Source: CAWBAT01 sp963810905
GTDB taxonomy: Bacteria > Acidobacteriota > Terriglobia > Versatilivoradales > Versatilivoraceae
NCBI GenBank assembly: GCA_963810905.1
Contig: CAWEPG010000015.1
Span: forward strand, 124,001 to 188,000
Length of the DNA stretch: 64,000 nt
Reading direction: 5' to 3'
Within the stretch, counting starts at the first letter, position 1, and every line of letters starts with the position of its first letter. The translations under genes and the position numbers were made by a program. Below the pieces are notes generated by a model, which searched no databases, was not told the origin of the DNA, and was given only the letters and a program-made list of their open reading frames with translations. Shown here one piece after another: positions 62,110 through 64,000 of this stretch.

Positions 62110-63939
62110 CTAACCTCTGAAATACAGGTAGGCTCCTAGAATGCAAACCAGAATGAAACCTGAAGCAGTCACTTCGCGCCAATTCCAGCCCGCACGGGTT
62201 CGAACCTTATCCTCCTTGGTGGTTGTTTCAAAGGTAAGGCTTTGAATTTTCTCGTAGTCCGGTTCTGAAGTCGCATAGCTGACTACGACCATGACGATTG
62301 CCGAAACGATCGTGATCAGCACACTGAAGTACTGAAAATAAATGTTGTTGACGATCCAAAAGATCCCACCAACAGGGTATCCATCCTGGAATCCCGCTAA
62401 ACCCAGTGTGACCGGAGTGTCCACCAGCATCCGGAAAATGCCCAAGACAAATCCAACGATCATGGACCAGAGCGCACCTTGGGCGTTCATACGCTTAAAA
62501 AAGACCCCGAGGAAAAAGACGACAAAGATCGGTGGGGCCAGGTAGCCTTGAATGGCTTGAAGATAATTGTAGAGTCCGTGAGCGTTTTTGATGACCGGGA
62601 TCCAGGCTAAGGCGATAAATACCATAATCGCCGTCGCGATCCGTCCTGTGCGGACAATTTGATGCTGTGAGGACTTGGGGTTCCACTTCTCATAAAGATC
62701 CACGGTAAACAAAGTGGAACAAGCATTGAAGACTCCCGCTAGCGATCCCATCAATGCGGAAAGAAGGCCGGCGACGACGATCCCTCGAAGGCCTGGAGGT
62801 AAGAGATACTGAACCATCATGGGAAACGCTCCCTGGGCAACGGATGGGATTGCCTGCCCATCAGGACCAATCATCGTGCCCAGTTCAGCAATCTTGCTGC
62901 TCTTGGCCAAGGCATAGCAGACAAGGCCTGGGATAATGAAAAGATAGACGGGAAAAAGTTTGAGGAATGCCGCAAAGATACTCCCACGGCGGGCAATGGT
63001 TTCGTTGGGAGCTCCAGCGCACGCTGCACGATATATTGATCCGTACACCAGTACCATAATCCAATGATCGGAGCGCAAAAGAGCATCCCCAGCCAGGGAA
63101 AATTGCCATTGAAGTACCAGGCTTGTCTCACAATTTGCCCGGTCGGCATTTTTTTCGATGACCGGAGCCCACGTTCCTTCGACTCCCGCCGGAATGAGCG
63201 GTTTCCAGAGATTGAACATATCGGAGCCACACCAATGCCGAAGTTCGCTCCACCCCCCCAGTTTGATCAAGCCATAGAAAGTCAGAAGTCCTGAACCTAA
63301 GATCAAGATAAAGACTTGAACCGCATCGTTATAAGCGACTGCGCGCATGCCTCCGAGTATAGTGTACAGACCCGTCAAGCCAATGACCAACACAGAGCCA
63401 ATCCAAAAGCTGTCAATCACCAGGTTCCCGATACGTATTTGCATTTCAGGTAATAGAGTACTGAAGACCACGCCACCGGCAAAGATACCCACTGCGATTT
63501 TCGAAACAACGAAAGTAATCAGCGAGACAATCGAAAGCACATAACGCGAGTTGGTACTGAAACGCCTCTCCAAAAATTCCGGCATGGTAAATACCATCGA
63601 ACGCATGTAGAACGGCACAAAGATCCAGGCGAGAACCAGCAGGCACCAGGCGTGCAACTCATAATGAGCCATGGCTACACCGCTCGTGGCTCCTGCACCC
63701 GCCAAACCCACCACATGTTCTGACCCGATATTTGAGGCAAAAATGGAAGCTCCAATGATCCACCATCCGAGGTTACGACCCGCCAGGAAATAATCCGCGG
63801 CCGAATCCTTTCCCTGTCGGACCACCCACCAAGCAACACAGAGCAAGATGCTGAAATAAATACCAATTACCAACCAATCGATTCCAGTGATATGTGAATG
63901 AACTGAGGCTGAGAGGAGCCAGAGAGGAACGTGGGTCAT
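62110..63939 (-). CDS. Sodium:solute symporter (SSS/SGLT-like), internal pair of frameshifts
   Basis: 609 codons as read. Starts ATG 63939 with AAGGATA upstream. About 14 helices; AADYFLAGRNLGWWIIGASI and ASNIGSEHVVGLAGAGA are SGLT-like sodium-site regions; FTMPEFLERRF follows. Between about 63150 and 63010 the main frame is nonsense (NADRANCETSLVLQWQF). The next frame gives the family sequence MPTGQIVRQAWYFNGNFPWL then GLWYWCTDQYIVQRAL. So an extra A in a 7-A run near 63150 and a missing base near 63010 cancel. The corrected protein would be a sugar or other solute importer. Confidence 0.85.
   Translation of the reverse strand: MTHVPLWLLSASVHSHITGIDWLVIGIYFSILLCVAWWVVRQGKDSAADYFLAGRNLGWWIIGASIFASNIGSEHVVGLAGAGATSGVAMAHYELHAWCLLVLAWIFVPFYMRSMVFTMPEFLERRFSTNSRYVLSIVSLITFVVSKIAVGIFAGGVVFSTLLPEMQIRIGNLVIDSFWIGSVLVIGLTGLYTILGGMRAVAYNDAVQVFILILGSGLLTFYGLIKLGGWSELRHWCGSDMFNLWKPLIPAGVEGTWAPVIEKNADRANCETSLVLQWQFSLAGDALLRSDHWIMVLVYGSIYRAACAGAPNETIARRGSIFAAFLKLFPVYLFIIPGLVCYALAKSSKIAELGTMIGPDGQAIPSVAQGAFPMMVQYLLPPGLRGIVVAGLLSALMGSLAGVFNACSTLFTVDLYEKWNPKSSQHQIVRTGRIATAIMVFIALAWIPVIKNAHGLYNYLQAIQGYLAPPIFVVFFLGVFFKRMNAQGALWSMIVGFVLGIFRMLVDTPVTLGLAGFQDGYPVGGIFWIVNNIYFQYFSVLITIVSAIVMVVVSYATSEPDYEKIQSLTFETTTKEDKVRTRAGWNWREVTASGFILVCILGAYLYFRG
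63010..63157 (-). other. Compensated frameshift segment inside the symporter gene
   Basis: The T7/A7 homopolymer is at 63149-63155. The frame that matches family sequence, with the CTDQYIVQR motif of SGLT proteins, runs between this run and about 63010. Confidence 0.7.
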
Positions 63940-64000
63940 AGGTATATCCTTGTGCTAAAGATGAGATACTTAGACAACTGAACTTGAGAATCAGGCTTCA

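Noticed and set aside
1..64000. tRNA, rRNA, CRISPR, phage or IS transposase genes
   Set aside because: Gaps were read for tRNA T-loop motifs, spaced repeats and transposase frames; none found, although a weak RNA gene could be missed by eye.

Overview
This 64 kb stretch is bacterial chromosome, moderate in GC, densely packed with housekeeping genes on both strands. It has no rRNA, tRNA, CRISPR array, phage or recognisable transposase gene. An Acidobacteriota (or closely related) origin is the best fit: the Hfq-like protein carries an acidobacterial-type N-terminal extension, there is a very large Oar-type TonB receptor with a carboxypeptidase-regulatory N-domain, and glycerate/glycosylglycerate-type genes are present. 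This is inference from gene content, not from a marker phylogeny.

Layout. 0-4.8 kb: the end of a B12-dependent ribonucleotide reductase, then a leftward operon rpmE-DUF1385-prfA-prmC-HIT with a good promoter. 5-10 kb: SppA, HU, a second HIT protein, and an NtrB/NtrC-type two-component pair. 10-15.2 kb: MFS transporter, DXD glycosyltransferase, MscS-type membrane protein, glycerate kinase and cytidylate-kinase-like protein, a possible osmolyte module. 15.3-19.8 kb: small membrane proteins, YggU, YggS, Tmk, HolB, Hfq. 19.8-27.7 kb: accessory metabolism (YVTN propeller, ICL/PEPM enzyme, Tat phosphotriesterase-like hydrolase, LOG protein, large secreted glycosidase-like protein, URO-D-like methyltransferase). 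28.5-35.4 kb: guaA, dnaE, accA. 35.6-45.2 kb: radical SAM protein, MogA, LeuD/LeuC, PurE/PurK, DCC protein, FabG-like reductase. 45.5-48.9 kb: TonB receptor. 49-51.7 kb: two genes interrupted by in-frame TGA. 51.9-58 kb: coiled-coil protein, HAMP protein, PilZ, MreB, two TIM-barrel isomerases. 58-64 kb: a release-factor-like protein without GGQ, a frameshifted ClpB-like ATPase and a sodium:solute symporter.

Three things stand out. (1) Two neighbouring genes, a DUF3179 protein and a two-domain AhpD-like protein, each have TGA exactly at a cysteine of a CxxC motif. Each TGA is followed 15-16 nt later by the loop of a perfect 7-bp/5-nt hairpin, GGTCT in one case and AGTTT in the other. This is the bacterial SECIS arrangement, so both are best read as selenoproteins. 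(2) Two four-helix-bundle (S23/IVS-type) genes each sit in a cassette bounded by long, low-complexity inverted repeats placed directly against neighbouring genes. A third locus keeps a fragment of such a gene plus one repeat end, so these look like small mobile cassettes. (3) A ClpB-like AAA+ protein is paired, 1 nt apart, with a release-factor-fold protein lacking the GGQ loop; the ATPase reading frame is broken about seven times.

Single-base indels cluster at the right end (52.3, 59-61.3 and 63.0-63.15 kb). One lies in a 7-base homopolymer and is compensated 130 bp later, so some of these breaks may be sequence errors rather than true gene decay.
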